DNA from: Eubacteriaceae bacterium CHKCI004
GTDB taxonomy: Bacteria; Bacillota; Clostridia; Lachnospirales; Lachnospiraceae
DNA: 64,000 nucleotides
Reading direction: 5' to 3'
Assembly: GCA_900016875.1 (NCBI GenBank)
Contig: FCNR01000072.1
Coordinates: forward strand, 1-64,000
In this document: positions 63,105 through 64,000 of the stretch, in pieces
How positions within the stretch are numbered: position 1 is the first letter of the stretch
Layout of the letters: the number at the start of each line of letters is the position of its first letter
Program-made: the position numbers and the translations under genes
Notes under the pieces: generated by a model
Told to the model about the DNA's origin: nothing
Databases searched by the model: none
What the model saw: only the letters and a program-made list of their open reading frames with translations

Positions 63105-64000
63105 ATGAATAAAATAGAAGAGCTGCGGCGCGTGCTGCAGAGAATCAATCATAAAAGCTATGGAATGTATAAAAACCTGGCAGGATCCTATGACTGCGGC
63201 AGGTACATGCTGCACATTGACCACGTGCAGGGAGATCCTTTTGCTTCTCCGTCCCGTCTGCGGTTTGAAATCAGGAAGAATAATCATGGTTTTCCGGAGG
63301 AATACTGGCAGGAAAAGCACCGGAAACTGGCGCTGGAAGATCAGGTGCTCCGGCGGTTCAACGGATTTTTGAGGAAAATGGACAGGGGAAACATGGGGTC
63401 TGGCAAAAGCGGGAGAATTACAACCTGCCGCACCGGACAAAAAGTGCTGGAGAGGATTGCCGTAGTTTTCTCGGAAAATAAGATGGAACTTCGGTTTGAG
63501 ATGGGATTTCCGGCCAGAGGCAGGAGTATCCTTGCTGATGAGATGATAAAACTTCTTTTTGATACGTTGCCAAAGCTGGCAGAGGGATGTTTGTTTTATA
63601 ATAAATGGGACGCCAAAAGCCAGCAGAGACTGAAGGATGCGGTCTTTCTGGCGGATGACCAGAAGGCGCTGCGGGAAGAACTGGAGAAAAGAAAGCTTGC
63701 CGCCTTTGTGGCGGACGGATCCGTTCTTCCACGGGAGAGCGGTATTTCTGATCTGCCTATGAAAGGGGCGGTGGCATTTCAGTCACCGGAGACATTGAGG
63801 ACGCAGATTTGTCTTCCTCACAGAGGTGTCATCACCGGCATGGGGATTCCGGAAGGAATCACGGTCATTGTGGGCGGCGGTTACCACGGAAAATCTACAT
63901 TGTTAAAGGCTTTGGAGCAGGGCGTTTATAATCACATTGCAGGGGACGGCAGAGAGTATGTTCTGTCCCGGGATTATGCCATGAAAATCCGGGCCGAAGA
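63105..64000 (+). CDS. ABC-class ATPase-domain protein (partial)
   Basis: At least 298 residues, running off the window end. It starts 15 bp after the topoisomerase fusion, with AGAGGAAAAG as ribosome site. It matches the predicted ABC-class ATPase family found in Firmicutes: an N-terminal RNA-binding-like half (SYDCGRYMLHIDHVQGDPFASPS) and a P-loop GGGYHGKST (about 262-270). The Walker B and signature motifs lie beyond the window. Function of the family is not established. Confidence 0.85.
   Translation, partial: MNKIEELRRVLQRINHKSYGMYKNLAGSYDCGRYMLHIDHVQGDPFASPSRLRFEIRKNNHGFPEEYWQEKHRKLALEDQVLRRFNGFLRKMDRGNMGSGKSGRITTCRTGQKVLERIAVVFSENKMELRFEMGFPARGRSILADEMIKLLFDTLPKLAEGCLFYNKWDAKSQQRLKDAVFLADDQKALREELEKRKLAAFVADGSVLPRESGISDLPMKGAVAFQSPETLRTQICLPHRGVITGMGIPEGITVIVGGGYHGKSTLLKALEQGVYNHIAGDGREYVLSRDYAMKIRAE

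Overview
The window looks like a chromosomal segment from an anaerobic gut Firmicute of the Lachnospiraceae type. This is inferred from gene content: oxygen-sensitive class III ribonucleotide reductase (nrdD/nrdG), formate-tetrahydrofolate ligase behind a ZTP-type riboswitch, ATP-dependent PEP carboxykinase, a class I lysyl-tRNA synthetase, a large Gram-positive-type SRP RNA, AGGAGG-type ribosome binding sites and many secreted proteins with Gram-positive signal peptides. I cannot name the species from sequence alone.

Layout. 1-2151: an atypical OmpR-type response regulator and a secreted cell-wall amidase. 2152-5721: paired NrdR boxes, nrdD and a PfkB sugar kinase. 5722-16620: an AT-rich accessory island lying between nrdD and its activase gene nrdG. 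Its first part (5815-13504) is an XRE regulator and a divergent operon of zinc-ribbon/membrane proteins, an M4-type metallopeptidase with a cytoplasmic zinc ribbon, a YARHG protein and a lipoprotein amidase. Its second part (13694-16618) is a tightly coupled sce7726/sce7725/RES-domain triad that looks like a nuclease plus NAD-targeting conflict module. 16674-26658: nrdG, gltX, membrane proteins, MarR and LysR regulators with visible operator repeats, an internally deleted glycerol dehydrogenase-like gene, and the ZTP riboswitch-fhs unit. 26892-35835: secreted surface proteins, an IS3-family element inserted into a terminator hairpin, ribokinase and a cysteine desulfurase. 35993-45511: pckA with a striking 24-bp perfect inverted repeat in its leader, a DUF885 lipoprotein, then a housekeeping run of metG, tatD, rsmA and tadA. 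45603-50714: SRP RNA, a deleted nuclease-family pseudogene, an ADP-ribosylglycohydrolase and class I lysS fused to a MetRS-like tRNA-binding domain. 50759-58268: a HAD phosphatase, then a signalling cluster of HD-GYP response regulator, Hpt protein and two hybrid histidine kinases. 58283-64000: a HEPN/MNT toxin-antitoxin pair, a topoisomerase III gene fused in frame to a membrane-exported C39-like cysteine peptidase, and the start of an ABC-class ATPase gene.

How parts fit together. NrdR boxes should tie nrdD to deoxynucleotide levels, and ZTP sensing ties fhs to one-carbon shortage. The signalling cluster contains all parts of a multistep phosphorelay ending in cyclic-di-GMP hydrolysis. The best candidates for new biology are the topoisomerase-peptidase fusion, the zinc-ribbon envelope operon and the sce7726/sce7725/RES triad. 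Also notable are the class I LysRS fusion, the phosphorylation-site-less response regulator and the 18-bp repeat array at 20476-20547.
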